Assembly: GCF_001005825.1 (NCBI RefSeq)
Contig: NZ_LBHV01000002.1
Coordinates: forward strand, 434,001 to 498,000
Origin: Rhizobium sp. LC145
GTDB taxonomy: Bacteria > Pseudomonadota > Alphaproteobacteria > Rhizobiales > Rhizobiaceae
Direction: 5' to 3'
DNA: 64,000 bases
Shown: piece by piece, positions 8,719-20,814 of the stretch
Position numbering within the stretch: the stretch's first letter is position 1
Layout: each line of letters starts with the position of its first letter
Notes under the pieces: model-generated
What the model saw: the letters and a program-made list of their open reading frames with translations, nothing else
Database searches by the model: none
What the model was told of the DNA's origin: nothing
Position numbers and translations under genes: made by a program

Positions 8719-9705
8719 ATGCTTCGTTTCATCATCAAGCGGCTGGTGTTCGCGATCCCGACACTGTTTGCCGTCTCCATCATCGCCTTCATCATCATCC
8801 AACTCCCGCCGGGCGACTATCTCACGACGCTGATGGCGGATTGGGCGAGCCAGGGCGGGGCGGTGGAGGCCGGCACGGTCGCGGCCATGCGGGAACGCTA
8901 CGGCCTCGATCAGCCCATCTACTTCCAGTACTATAAATGGATCGCCGGCATCCTGACGCGTGGTGACTTCGGCATATCCTTCGAGCTCGGCAGGCCGGTG
9001 ACGGAGCTCATCTGGAACCGGCTCGGGTTTTCCCTCCTGCTTTCCGTGCTCACGCTTTGCTTCGTCTGGGCGATCGCGATCCCGATCGGCATCCTGTCGG
9101 CGGTGCGGCAGTATTCGATCTCCGACTATACCGCGACCTTCCTCGCCTTCTTCTTCCTGGCCATTCCCGATTTTCTGATGGCGCTTTCGGCCATGTACAT
9201 CATGTCCGCCTGGTTCGGCCAAAGCGTGGGCGGGCTTTTCTCGCCGGCCTATGTCGATGCGCCGTGGAGCTTCGGCAAGCTCACGGATTTTGCCCGGCAT
9301 GTCTGGTTGCCGGTCATCGTCATCGGCCTCGGCTCGCTGGCCGCGCTCGTTCGCATCATGCGCGCCAACCTGCTCGACGAGTTGTCGAGGCCCTATGTCA
9401 CGACGGCACGGGCGAAGGGCATGTCGGAATTCGAACTCCTGATCCGCTATCCCGTGCGGCTTGCCCTTAATCCGCTGATTTCGACACTCGGCTGGATACT
9501 CCCGGCCGTGATCTCCGGGGAGATCATCGTCTCGGTGGTTATGAGCCTGCCGACGACCGGACCGCTGCTCCTGCGCGCCCTGCTTGCCCAGGACATGTAT
9601 CTCGCCGGCTCGCTCATTCTCCTGATATCGGTGCTCACGATCATAGGCACGCTGGTTTCGGACATCCTGCTCGCCATCACCGACCCGCGGATACGCTTTC
9701 AATGA
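8719..9705 (+). CDS. ABC transporter permease, DppB/OppB type
   Basis: A 328-residue inner-membrane permease with a first membrane helix at the N-terminus (FIIKRLVFAIPTLFAVSIIAF), a long periplasmic loop and five further helices. The EAA-type cytoplasmic loop that docks the ATPase lies around TTARAKGMSEFELLIRYPVR. It follows the SBP gene by 78 bp and overlaps the next permease by four bases (ATGA). It forms the channel with the product of 9702-10856. Confidence 0.9.
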   Translation: MLRFIIKRLVFAIPTLFAVSIIAFIIIQLPPGDYLTTLMADWASQGGAVEAGTVAAMRERYGLDQPIYFQYYKWIAGILTRGDFGISFELGRPVTELIWNRLGFSLLLSVLTLCFVWAIAIPIGILSAVRQYSISDYTATFLAFFFLAIPDFLMALSAMYIMSAWFGQSVGGLFSPAYVDAPWSFGKLTDFARHVWLPVIVIGLGSLAALVRIMRANLLDELSRPYVTTARAKGMSEFELLIRYPVRLALNPLISTLGWILPAVISGEIIVSVVMSLPTTGPLLLRALLAQDMYLAGSLILLISVLTIIGTLVSDILLAITDPRIRFQ

Positions 9706-10852
9706 CAGACATCACGCATCTTCCGCCCGATACCGGCCCCTCTTTCGATCTTGCGGGTAAGGATATCGCTGCCGCCGGCCAATGGCGCCTTTTCTGGCTC
9801 AAGTTCAAGAAGCACAAGATCGCGCTCGTCAGCCTGGTCGTGATCATCTTCATGTATCTGGTCGCGGCCTTTGCGGATTTTATCGCGCCATTCGACCCGA
9901 ACGCCACCAATGCACGCTTCACCTATGCGCCGCCGCAGGGGCTTTCCCTCATGCATGAGGGGGCATTCCGACCCCATGTCGACCAGCTCCGGATGACGCT
10001 GAACACCGAGTCCATGCGCCGCGAGTTCACGCCCGATCCGGCCAGACCGGTTCCTGTCGGCTTCTTCGTCAAGGCTCCGCAGCCCTATCATCTGCTGGGC
10101 TTCATTCCCATGGAGACAAAGCTCTTCGGGATGATCGACCCGAAACCCGGCGACAGCATGTATATTTTCGGCGCCGACCGGCTCGGCCGGGATATTTTCT
10201 CGCGCGTCGTGCACGGCGCCAAAATCTCGCTGTCCATCGGGCTTGTCGGCGTCTTCATGAGCCTGATCCTTGGCGTGACGATCGGCGGGGTATCCGGCTT
10301 CTTCGGCGGCTGGGTTGATCTCGCGATCCAGCGTGTCATCGAACTCCTGCGCTCTATCCCCACCATTCCGCTATGGATGGGCCTTGCGGCCGCGATCCCC
10401 GTTGGCTGGCCGCCGCTCAGGACGTATTTCGTTATCACGTTGATCGTCTCCCTGATCGGCTGGACGAGCCTCGCCCGCGAGGTGCGCGGCAAGTTCCTGT
10501 CGCTGCGTAGCGAAGATTTCGTCATCGCCGCGCGTCTCGACGGCATGAGTGAGATCGGCATCATCTTCAATCATCTCGTGCCGTCCTTCATGAGCCACAT
10601 TATCGCGACGCTGACGCTCGCGATCCCCTCGATGATCCTTGCCGAGACGGCGCTTTCCTTCCTCGGCATCGGCCTGCAGCCGCCGATCATTTCCTGGGGC
10701 GTGCTGCTGCAGGAGGCCCAGAATATCCGGGCCGTCGCGCAGGCACCGTGGCTGCTCTTCACGCCGGCCGCCGCGATCGTGATTTCGGTCCTTGCGCTGA
10801 ATTTCCTGGGTGACGGCCTGCGCGATGCCGCAGACCCCTATGAGGACGTTTC

Positions 10853-10856
<4 letters not shown>
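9702..10856 (+). CDS. ABC transporter permease, DppC/OppC type
   Basis: A 384-residue inner-membrane permease. It has the DppC-type N-terminal helix near residues 42-65, a large inserted periplasmic segment (about 66-155) that makes it ~90 residues longer than DppC, and then GADRLGRDIFSRVVHGAKISL, the hallmark opening of the permease core. The docking loop is around FVIAARLDGMSEIGIIFNHLVP. Both neighbours overlap by four bases. The long insertion matches permeases that accompany long AgpA-like binding proteins. Confidence 0.9.
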
Positions 10857-12576
<1,720 letters not shown>

Positions 12577-12580
<4 letters not shown>

Positions 12581-13785
12581 AAATTACCGATGTCAAAATC
12601 ATCGTCTGCTCGCCGGGGCGCAATTTCGTCACCGTCAAGATATTCACCGACGAAGGGCTGACAGGGGTCGGCGACGCGACGTTGAACGGTCGCGAAAAGG
12701 CCGTCGTCGCCTATCTGCAGGAGCACCTGGCGCCGCTATTGATCGGCCGGGACCCCTCTCGCATCGAAGACATCTGGCAGTATTTCTACAAGGGCGCCTA
12801 TTGGCGTAGAGGGCCGGTGACCATGGCGGCGATCGCCGGCATCGACACCGCACTCTGGGACATCAAGGCCAAGGCCGCCAGCATGCCGCTCTATCAGCTT
12901 CTCGGCGGCGCCAGCCGCGAGAAAGTGCTGTGCTACACCCATGCGCATGGGCGCGATATCGCGCAAGCCGTGGAGGCGGTCGGCCGGCGCAAGGAGGAGG
13001 GCTACAAGGCCATCCGGGTGCAGGTGGGCATTCCAGGCCTTGCGGACGTCTACGGCACGGGTGCGAAGTCGGTCACAAACAATGCTGATGACGACGCCTT
13101 TCCGCATGAAGAAACCTGGTCGACCTCTAAATATCTCCGTCACATACCGGAGCTTTTTAAGACGGTGCGCGAGGCACATGGCTGGGATATCGAGCTGTTG
13201 CACGATACCCATCACCGCCTGACCCCGATCGAAGCGGCGCGGCTCGGCAAGGATCTCGAATTCGCCCGCCTCTTCTGGCTGGAAGACATGGTCGCCGCCG
13301 AACATCAGGAAGGTTTCCGCCTGATCCGCCAGCATACCACGACGCCGCTTGCGGTCGGCGAGGTATTCAACACGATCTGGGACGCACGGCTGCTGATCGA
13401 AGAGCAACTGATCGATTATATCCGCATGACCACCGTACATGCAGGCGGCGTGACCGCGCTTCGCCGGATCATGGATTTCGCGGGCGTCTACAATGTCCGT
13501 ACCGCCTGCCACGGCGCGATGGACATGTCGCCCATCTGCCTCGGCGCCAATCTGCATCTCGATCTCTGGGCGCCGAATTTCGGTATCCAGGAATATTCCG
13601 GTTACCTGCCGCAGATCCTGGAAATCTTCCCGAGTGCCTGGAGCCTTGCGGATGGCTACCTGCATCCGGGCGAGGCGATCGGTCACGGCGTCGATATCGA
13701 CGAGAAGCTTGCGGAAAAATTTCCATACCAGCGCGCCTACCTGCCGGTGAACCGTCTTGAAGACGGCACGCTGTGGCACTGGTGA
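12577..13785 (+). CDS. manD: D-mannonate dehydratase, enolase superfamily (ManD)
   Basis: Dehydrates D-mannonate to 2-keto-3-deoxy-D-gluconate in the cytoplasm. The 402-residue length equals the ManD subgroup, and active-site positions fall on the numbering I know for it: Arg147 and Tyr159 (base), Asp210, Glu236 and Glu262 (Mg ligands), His212 and His312. Residue 314 is Ala; from memory, literature on this subgroup links Ala here to efficient mannonate dehydratases and Pro to weak or gluconate-using ones. The start overlaps the ATPase stop (ATGA). A UxuA-like gene of a different fold and the same expected reaction lies at 16016-16996. RspA is an older name for the family. Confidence 0.85.
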
Positions 13786-13797
13786 AACGAGGACGTT

Positions 13798-14952
13798 ATG
13801 AAAATCACGACGATCAAGACTTATGCGGTCAAAGTCGGCATTCGAAACCAGCTTCTGGTGAAGATCGAAACGGATGAAGGCATTTTCGGCTGGGGCGAAA
13901 GCGGCCTTTCCGGCCGCGAAAAGGCGGTAATCGGCGCCTTGGAGCACTATGCCGAATTCCTGCGCGGATGCGATCCCTTCAAGACCGGTGCGCTGTGGCA
14001 GGAAATGTATCGCAGCCAGTATTTCGAAGGCGGGCGGGTGCTACAGGCGGCGATCTCCGCAATCGACATCGCACTTCACGACATCAAGGGCAAAGCGCTT
14101 GGCGTGCCGGTCTACGAACTCCTCGGCGGCAAGCACCGCGACCGCATCCCGACTTTCGCGACGACCTTCGCCGAACCCGGCCCCGCCATGATAGAGCAGG
14201 CGAAGATGCTGGTCGAGCACGGCTGGACCGCCATGCGCCTATCGCCCTCCGGCCATGAGAACAAGGAGATCTACGAACCGCGCGAGCATATCGCCACGAC
14301 CGCCAAATGGTGCGTGAAGGCCCGCGAGACATTAGGCGAGGAGGTCGCGCTCGGCATCGACTATCACCACCGCCTGACGGTGGCAGAAGCCGCGAGCTTC
14401 TGCCAAAAGATGCCCTCCGGCACGCTGGACTTCCTTGAAGAACCGATCCGCGACGAGTCTCCGGGCGCTTACGAGGCCCTCCGCCGGCTGACGGACATAC
14501 CTTTTGCGATCGGCGAGGAATTCGCCTCGAAATGGCAGTTTCAGCCCTTCATCGAACGCGACATCCACCAGTTCAATCGGCTGGACGTCTGCAATGTCGG
14601 CGGGCTGACGGAATCGATGAAAGTCGCCGCCTGGAGCGAGACCCACTATGTCGACATGATGCCGCATAATCCCCTTGGACCGGTCTGCACCGCCGCGACG
14701 ATCCACTTTTCCGCCGCAGTTCCGAATTTTTCCTGGCTCGAGACGCGTGCAAGCCCTGCCGAAACCCATCTAGGCTTCGACAATTCGGACTTCTTCCCGG
14801 TCCAGCCGCGGCTTGAGGGAGCATATTATCCCGTTTCCGACGCCCCCGGTCTCGGGGTAGAAGTCAACGAGGAACTCATCGCCAGGCAGAGCTTCGAGTT
14901 TTGGGAGGCGCCGCACCTGAAGCGCAGGGATGGTTCCGTGACGAACTGGTGA
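13798..14952 (+). CDS. Acid-sugar dehydratase, enolase superfamily (galactonate-dehydratase-like)
   Basis: A 384-residue mandelate-racemase/muconate-lactonising-type enzyme. Metal ligands appear as Asp188, Glu214 and Glu240 (DYH, EEP, GEE), with His190 and His290 (MPHNPLGP) as acid/base residues. These are the DgoD residues (183, 185, 209, 235, 285) shifted by five, so it should dehydrate an aldonate such as D-galactonate to its 2-keto-3-deoxy acid. The N-terminal capping domain (1-125), which sets specificity, differs from classical DgoD, so the exact sugar is open. It starts 12 bp after manD with GAGG upstream and ends at a strong terminator. Confidence 0.8.
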   Translation: MKITTIKTYAVKVGIRNQLLVKIETDEGIFGWGESGLSGREKAVIGALEHYAEFLRGCDPFKTGALWQEMYRSQYFEGGRVLQAAISAIDIALHDIKGKALGVPVYELLGGKHRDRIPTFATTFAEPGPAMIEQAKMLVEHGWTAMRLSPSGHENKEIYEPREHIATTAKWCVKARETLGEEVALGIDYHHRLTVAEAASFCQKMPSGTLDFLEEPIRDESPGAYEALRRLTDIPFAIGEEFASKWQFQPFIERDIHQFNRLDVCNVGGLTESMKVAAWSETHYVDMMPHNPLGPVCTAATIHFSAAVPNFSWLETRASPAETHLGFDNSDFFPVQPRLEGAYYPVSDAPGLGVEVNEELIARQSFEFWEAPHLKRRDGSVTNW

Positions 14953-14958
14953 AAATAC

Positions 14959-14997
14959 AAAAGCGCAGGGCTCGATATCGACGCGCCCTGCGCTTTT
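14959..14997. terminator. Strong bidirectional intrinsic terminator
   Basis: A perfect 12-bp stem (AAAAGCGCAGGG pairing with CCCTGCGCTTTT) around a 15-base loop that itself contains the palindrome CGATATCG. The A and T tracts at the stem ends serve both directions. It separates the rightward dehydratase operon from the leftward KdgD/UxuA-like pair. Confidence 0.85.
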
Positions 14998-15040
14998 ACG
15001 GGCATTGTTACTGAAGCCCGATAGTTCGAACCTCCAGCGA

Positions 15041-16015
<975 letters not shown>

Positions 16016-16996
16016 TCAGAGATGCCTGGCCTCAAGCGCTTCAAGAATCGCCGCGATGTAGCCGTAGCAATAGGCGAAGGCGACGCCCGTGGGGTCTCTT
16101 CCGCTGATGCGCGGCACGTGGTCCGGCATCACCATGTATTTGTAGCCGACCTCCTGATAGATCTTCAGCGAGCGGATCATGTCCATATCGCCCTCGTCGG
16201 GGAATGTTTCCATGAAGGATAGCTTGCCGCCGCTGATATTGCGGAAGTGAAGGTTGAAGATTTTGCCGCGCGTGCCGAACCAGCGGATGATGTCGTCGAT
16301 TTCCTCATGCGGGTTGTCGAGCATCTCGCCGATCGAACCCTGGCAGAAATTCAGCCCGTGATAGGGGCTTTCGCGCATCATCACGAACTTCTTGAGGCCT
16401 TCCACAGTTCCAAGCACGCGGGTAACGCCCTTGTAGCCCGGCGGCGTATAGGGATCGTGCGGATGGCAGGCGAGGCGCACGCGGTTGCTCTCGGCAACAG
16501 GAACGACCCGCTCGAGGAAATAGTCGATGCGCTCCCAGTTCTCGTCTTCAGAGAGCGTGCCGGCCAGGCCGGGTGCCGCCTGCTGATCCGCCTTTTCCCA
16601 CCGGAAGGCTTCATTCAGGGAGCCGCCGCGGCCCAGCTCCAGTTCTGTGCGGGGGATGCCGATCAGGTTGAGATTGTATTTCGCCGCCGGGATGCCCGCC
16701 TTGGCGCAATTTTCGATCAGGCGGCAGACCGCGTCGATCTGTCGGTCACGATCAGGACCGGCCAACAGGATATCGGGATAGGAGGCTTTCTCGATCGGTT
16801 GCGAAGGAAGGGGGAGCTGGATCATGTCGAGAACGATGCCGAAGCTCTCCACCTTGTCACGATGGCGCTCCAGATCCTCAAGCGTCCAGCTCGCCGGATC
16901 CCCCGGCGGATCGGCCGAGATGTTTTTCACTCCAAGCTGCGCGAAGACCTTGTAGTCATCGTCGTCGCGAACCGTCACCTGCGTTCCCAGATACAA
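16016..16996 (-). CDS. uxuA: Mannonate dehydratase, UxuA-like TIM barrel (short form)
   Basis: A 326-residue xylose-isomerase-like TIM barrel that keeps the four metal-site motifs of UxuA: ACHPHDP, NFCQGSIGE, NLHFRN and MPDHVP, counterparts of CIHPDDP, CTGSL, HLRN and RPDHG in E. coli UxuA (394 residues). UxuA dehydrates D-mannonate to 2-keto-3-deoxygluconate. This form is about 70 residues shorter, lacking insertions. The start is TTG at 16996, supported by GGAGG five bases upstream. It is co-directional with kdgD and divergent from the second ABC operon. Its reaction would duplicate ManD (12577-13785) unless the two use different epimers. Confidence 0.72.
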   Translation of the reverse strand: MYLGTQVTVRDDDDYKVFAQLGVKNISADPPGDPASWTLEDLERHRDKVESFGIVLDMIQLPLPSQPIEKASYPDILLAGPDRDRQIDAVCRLIENCAKAGIPAAKYNLNLIGIPRTELELGRGGSLNEAFRWEKADQQAAPGLAGTLSEDENWERIDYFLERVVPVAESNRVRLACHPHDPYTPPGYKGVTRVLGTVEGLKKFVMMRESPYHGLNFCQGSIGEMLDNPHEEIDDIIRWFGTRGKIFNLHFRNISGGKLSFMETFPDEGDMDMIRSLKIYQEVGYKYMVMPDHVPRISGRDPTGVAFAYCYGYIAAILEALEARHL

Positions 16997-17026
16997 GAAA
17001 GCCTCCCGAATATCGTTTTGATATCA

Positions 17027-17042
17027 CATGTCATAATATGAC
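17027..17042. promoter_or_regulatory. Operator candidate: GTCATA-A-TATGAC palindrome
   Basis: A perfect inverted repeat (17030-17042), 31 bp before the TTG start of the UxuA-like gene. The flanking 12-mer CATGTCATAATA (17027-17038) recurs in inverted orientation at 17224-17235 on the other side of this 280-bp divergent promoter. Such spaced palindromes are typical of GntR-family operators; the nearest candidate regulator is the FCD protein at 5831-6532. The remaining gap is AT-rich and holds no gene. Confidence 0.5.
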
Positions 17043-17223
17043 TCTCCGGGTATGTCGAGAGAGCCTGCGGAATTCTGGTGCAATACGGCGTTGTCGGTTG
17101 GTCGCGATGCGAGTTCCCAACCTATTGTTGCGATTGCATTGTTGATCAACTAATTGCCGTAATTTATTGGCTTTTTCCCATTGATCGGCGGCCCTTGTCA
17201 TTTAGCATCAACTTCGATAATCG

Positions 17224-17235
17224 TATTATGACATG
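17224..17235. promoter_or_regulatory. Second operator half, inverted copy of CATGTCATAATA
   Basis: TATTATGACATG, a 12/12 reverse-complement match to 17027-17038, placed 42 bp before the start of the second binding-protein gene. The paired placement next to both divergent genes suggests one regulator controls both, possibly by looping. Confidence 0.45.
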
Positions 17236-17276
17236 AGGATAAAGATATTATCTGACCGATGATCAGGGAGGACATC

Positions 17277-18866
17277 ATGAGGCATATTTGTACCCGGCTT
17301 CTCGTTGGCGCTGTGGTCGGCGCCTTGACGCTCACTTCACCCGCCGCTTTTGCCAAAACGCCTGCCAACCAGCTCGTCATCGCCACCTCGCTTGCGCAGG
17401 TTCTATCGCTTGACCCGCACCAGGCAACGGAAGCGAAGGCCAATGAAATCATGGCCAATCTCTACGATCGGCTGATCTCGGTCGACAGCTCGGGCAAGGT
17501 TTCGCCTCAGCTTGCCGAGAGCTGGGAGGCTGACGACAAGGGCATTACTTTCCATCTTCGCGAGGCTGAATTCGCCTCCGGCAACCCGGTCACCTCCGCC
17601 GATGTCGTCTATTCGATCACTCGTCTGCTGAAGATGGATCAAGCCTCCGCCGCCAACCTCAAGCGGGTCGGCTACAACGCCGGAAACGTGGAAAAACTCG
17701 TGACGGCGCCGGACGAAAAAACGGTTCGGATCGATCTTTCCGGGGAAACCACCTCCGAACTCCTGCTTTACCGGCTAGCAATGGTAATTGCGAGCGTCGT
17801 CGACAGCGAGGAAGTCAAATCACATGAATCGAACGGCGATTGGGGAAATGGCTGGCTGCGTACCAATTCCGCAGGCTCCGGCCCGTTCACGCTGAACCGC
17901 TGGACGCCGAACGAGATCGTCATCCTCGAAGCGAATGAAAATTACGTCGGCGGCGAACCGAAAATGCGGCGCGTCGTGGTCCGTCACGTGCCGGAAAGCC
18001 AGGTGGAGCGGCTGATGCTCGAGCGTGGCGATGTCGATATAGCCAGTGCGCTGAGCGCTTCCGATCTCGCCACCTTCAACGGGAAGGAAGGCTTCGAAAT
18101 CCAGCGGGTGCCGACCGGCGGCTTCTACGTGCTGTCGATGAATGCCGGCAAGGAGCCGCTTTCGAACCCGAAGGTTCGCGAGGCGATCGCCTACGGCATC
18201 GACTACAAGGGCATGGAAAAGGCCATCATGGGTCCGTATGGCCGAGCGCGCACGGTTCCTGTGCCCGAGAACTTTGAATACGCCATTCCCAGCCCCGATT
18301 GGCAGCTGGATGTTGAAAAGGCAAAAGCGCTGTTGGCTGAAGCCGGTTACAAGGATGGCTTCACGCTGACCTTGAAGACGATCGCCCAGACACCGCGCAT
18401 CGATCTCGCAACCGCCATTCAGGCTTCGCTCGGCGAGATCGGCATCACCGTGAACATCCAGCAGGGTAACGGCTCGGATATCATCGCGGCGCATCGGGCT
18501 CGCGACTTCGATCTCCTCATCCCGCAGACCGGTGCCTACATGCCGAACGTGCTCGGCTCGATGGAGCAGTTCTCCAGCAACCCCGACAATTCGCGGGAAG
18601 CCAACAATGCCGGCAATTTCGTCTGGCGCTCGGCCTGGGACATTCCGGAGCTGACTGCGCTCACTGCCAAGGCCTCCCTGGAGCCGGATTCCAAGAAGCG
18701 TGGCGAAATTTACGTGCAGATGCAGGAAATGTTCGTGGCGCAGAAGCCGGCTGTCCTGCCGCTTTTCGAGCGCTTCGAGCCGATCGTCGTCAGCAAGCGG
18801 GTGCAGGATTATGTCGGGCATCCGAGCCAGACGACCCGCCTCGAAGGCGTAACCAAGACTGATTGA
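17277..18866 (+). CDS. ABC transporter substrate-binding protein, family 5
   Basis: A 529-residue periplasmic binding protein of the Dpp/Opp family with normal length. The ATG at 17277 has GGGAGG six bases upstream and starts a signal peptide cut near AAFA (about residue 25). Family stretches are LDPHQATEAKANEI, GITFHLREAEFASGNPVTSADVVYS and NPKVREAIAYGIDY. It opens a five-gene importer operon (SBP, two permeases, two ATPases). Its place beside mannonate and keto-deoxy-acid enzymes suggests a uronate- or aldonate-containing substrate rather than peptides; this is inference from context. Confidence 0.88.
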   Translation: MRHICTRLLVGAVVGALTLTSPAAFAKTPANQLVIATSLAQVLSLDPHQATEAKANEIMANLYDRLISVDSSGKVSPQLAESWEADDKGITFHLREAEFASGNPVTSADVVYSITRLLKMDQASAANLKRVGYNAGNVEKLVTAPDEKTVRIDLSGETTSELLLYRLAMVIASVVDSEEVKSHESNGDWGNGWLRTNSAGSGPFTLNRWTPNEIVILEANENYVGGEPKMRRVVVRHVPESQVERLMLERGDVDIASALSASDLATFNGKEGFEIQRVPTGGFYVLSMNAGKEPLSNPKVREAIAYGIDYKGMEKAIMGPYGRARTVPVPENFEYAIPSPDWQLDVEKAKALLAEAGYKDGFTLTLKTIAQTPRIDLATAIQASLGEIGITVNIQQGNGSDIIAAHRARDFDLLIPQTGAYMPNVLGSMEQFSSNPDNSREANNAGNFVWRSAWDIPELTALTAKASLEPDSKKRGEIYVQMQEMFVAQKPAVLPLFERFEPIVVSKRVQDYVGHPSQTTRLEGVTKTD

Positions 18867-18886
18867 ACAGCGACAGGCGGCCGATC

Positions 18887-19915
18887 ATGAAGGAATTATC
18901 CCTAGGCGGGTTGACGCGACGTCTCGTGCATTTCGCCGTCAGTCTGTTCATACTGTTATGCGTCACCTTCGTGATCGGCCGGGTCATGCCAACGGACCCG
19001 GTCGGCGCGATCGTCGGGGAGCTCGCCGAACCGGCCGCCTACGAGGCGATGCGCGCGAGACTGGGTCTCGATCTGCCGCTTTACCAGCAGTTCTTCATTT
19101 ATCTGAAAGGCCTGTTGCACGGCGATCTCGGTACCGCGATCCTCACGGGAAATCCGGTGGCCCGCGATCTGACACAGGCCTTTCCGGCAACCTTGGAACT
19201 GGCGACGCTGGCGATCATCATCTCGACCGTCGTGGGTGTCCCGCTCGGTCTGGTCGCGGCGCTCTTCCGGGACAGTTTCATCGACAAGTTCGCCCGCGTC
19301 TTCGCGCTGATCGGCCATTCCATCCCGGTCTTCTGGTTCGGGATCGTCGGCCTTGTCGTCTTCTATGCCTGGCTTTCGCTGGTGGGCGGTCCGGGCAGGG
19401 TGGACGTCTTCTATGAAGGCATCATCGAGCCGACGACCGGTCTGATGCTCGTCGACAGTCTTCTCGAGGGAGAGCCGGAGATATTCTGGAATGCGCTTTC
19501 GCATATCATCCTGCCGGCGGCGATCCTTGCCTATATGGCCATGGCCTATATCACCCGGATGACGCGCAGCTTCACGCTGGAACAATTGAACCAGGATTAT
19601 GTGATCGCCGCACGCGCGAAAGGTGTCGGCCCGGCGCGAACGGTCATCAGCCACGTGCTGCCGAACATCGCCGTGCAGCTCATTACCGTGCTCGCCATCT
19701 CTTATGGCAACCTGCTGGAGGGCGCGGTCATCACCGAGATCGTCTTCTCCTGGCCGGGGATCGGCCAGTACATGACCAACGCGCTGATGATCGGCGATAT
19801 GAACGCCATCCTGGCAAGTACGATCATCATTGGTTTCATCTTCATGTTTCTGAACTTCGCGGCCGACATCGCCTATGCGCTGCTCGACCCGCGCACACGG
19901 GAGGTCGCACGATGA
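18887..19915 (+). CDS. ABC transporter permease, DppB type
   Basis: A 342-residue inner-membrane permease with the N-terminal helix and following MPTDPVGAIVGE..ARLGLDLPLYQQ segment of DppB, and the docking loop around VIAARAKGVGPARTVISHVLP. The ATG at 18887 is preferred; an in-frame TTG at 18863 would overlap the SBP stop by four bases and add eight residues. It overlaps the next permease gene (ATGA). Confidence 0.9.
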   Translation: MKELSLGGLTRRLVHFAVSLFILLCVTFVIGRVMPTDPVGAIVGELAEPAAYEAMRARLGLDLPLYQQFFIYLKGLLHGDLGTAILTGNPVARDLTQAFPATLELATLAIIISTVVGVPLGLVAALFRDSFIDKFARVFALIGHSIPVFWFGIVGLVVFYAWLSLVGGPGRVDVFYEGIIEPTTGLMLVDSLLEGEPEIFWNALSHIILPAAILAYMAMAYITRMTRSFTLEQLNQDYVIAARAKGVGPARTVISHVLPNIAVQLITVLAISYGNLLEGAVITEIVFSWPGIGQYMTNALMIGDMNAILASTIIIGFIFMFLNFAADIAYALLDPRTREVAR

Positions 19916-20814
19916 CCGACACCCTTCACGATACCAGCGCCGTTCAGCAGCCCGGCCTTGCCCAACGGGTGCTGAGCGGTTCGGGACGTGTGATCCGCAA
20001 ACTCGGCGACGAGCCGCTCGGGATGGCGGGCTTCATCATCCTCGCCCTGCTCATCCTGGTCGCGATCTTCGCGCCGGTGATCGCGCCCTATGATCCCGTA
20101 CGGCAAGTACTGAGCGATGCGTTGCAACCTCCGAGCCTCGCGCATCTGGCTGGAACCGATGAATTCGGCCGGGATATCTTCAGCCGGCTCGTCTACGGAA
20201 CTCGCATCACCATCCAGACCGTGCTTTCGGTCTCGGTCATCGTCGGACCGATCGGGCTCATCATCGGAGTGGTCGCCGGGTTCTTCGGGGGCAGAACGGA
20301 TGCGTTCCTCATGCGCGCCACCGATATCGTCCTGTCCTTTCCCTCGTTGATCCTGGCGCTTGCCTTTGCCGCCGCGCTCGGCGCCGGGCTCGGCACGGCC
20401 ATCATCGCGATCTCGCTCACCGCCTGGCCACCGATCGCCCGTCTGGCCCGCGCCGAGGCCCTGGTTGTACGCAACGCCGATTATGTGGCCGCCGCCCGCC
20501 TTTACGGCGCATCGCCGCTGCGCATCCTGTTCTTCTACATCGCTCCAATGTGCATCCCCTCGGTCATCGTGCGGCTGACGCTCAACATGGCGGGGATTAT
20601 ACTGACGGCGGCGTCCCTGGGTTTTCTCGGCCTTGGCGCCCAGCCTCCGCTGCCCGAATGGGGTGCGATGATTTCCAGCGGCCGAAAATTCATGCTCGAT
20701 TACTGGTGGGTCGCCGTCATGCCCGGTATCGCGATCCTGCTGACCAGCCTTGCCTTCAACATCGCCGGCGACACGCTGCGTGACCTCCTGGATCCCCGCC
20801 ATGCCCGATCGTGA
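19912..20814 (+). CDS. ABC transporter permease, DppC type
   Basis: A 300-residue inner-membrane permease of standard DppC length, with the GTDEFGRDIFSRLVYGTRITI hallmark after the first periplasmic loop and the docking loop near YVAAARLYGASPLRILFFYIAP. It overlaps both neighbours. Together with 18887-19915 it forms the channel of the second importer. Confidence 0.9.
   Translation: MTDTLHDTSAVQQPGLAQRVLSGSGRVIRKLGDEPLGMAGFIILALLILVAIFAPVIAPYDPVRQVLSDALQPPSLAHLAGTDEFGRDIFSRLVYGTRITIQTVLSVSVIVGPIGLIIGVVAGFFGGRTDAFLMRATDIVLSFPSLILALAFAAALGAGLGTAIIAISLTAWPPIARLARAEALVVRNADYVAAARLYGASPLRILFFYIAPMCIPSVIVRLTLNMAGIILTAASLGFLGLGAQPPLPEWGAMISSGRKFMLDYWWVAVMPGIAILLTSLAFNIAGDTLRDLLDPRHARS

Noticed and set aside
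7444..9702. A 752-codon open frame on the minus strand
   Set aside because: Antisense to the SBP and permease genes of the first importer, with shadow-like composition and no ribosome site or domain.
15001..15040. Possible extra small gene between the terminator and kdgD
   Set aside because: Only 40 bp remain and they form the 3' end of the convergent region.
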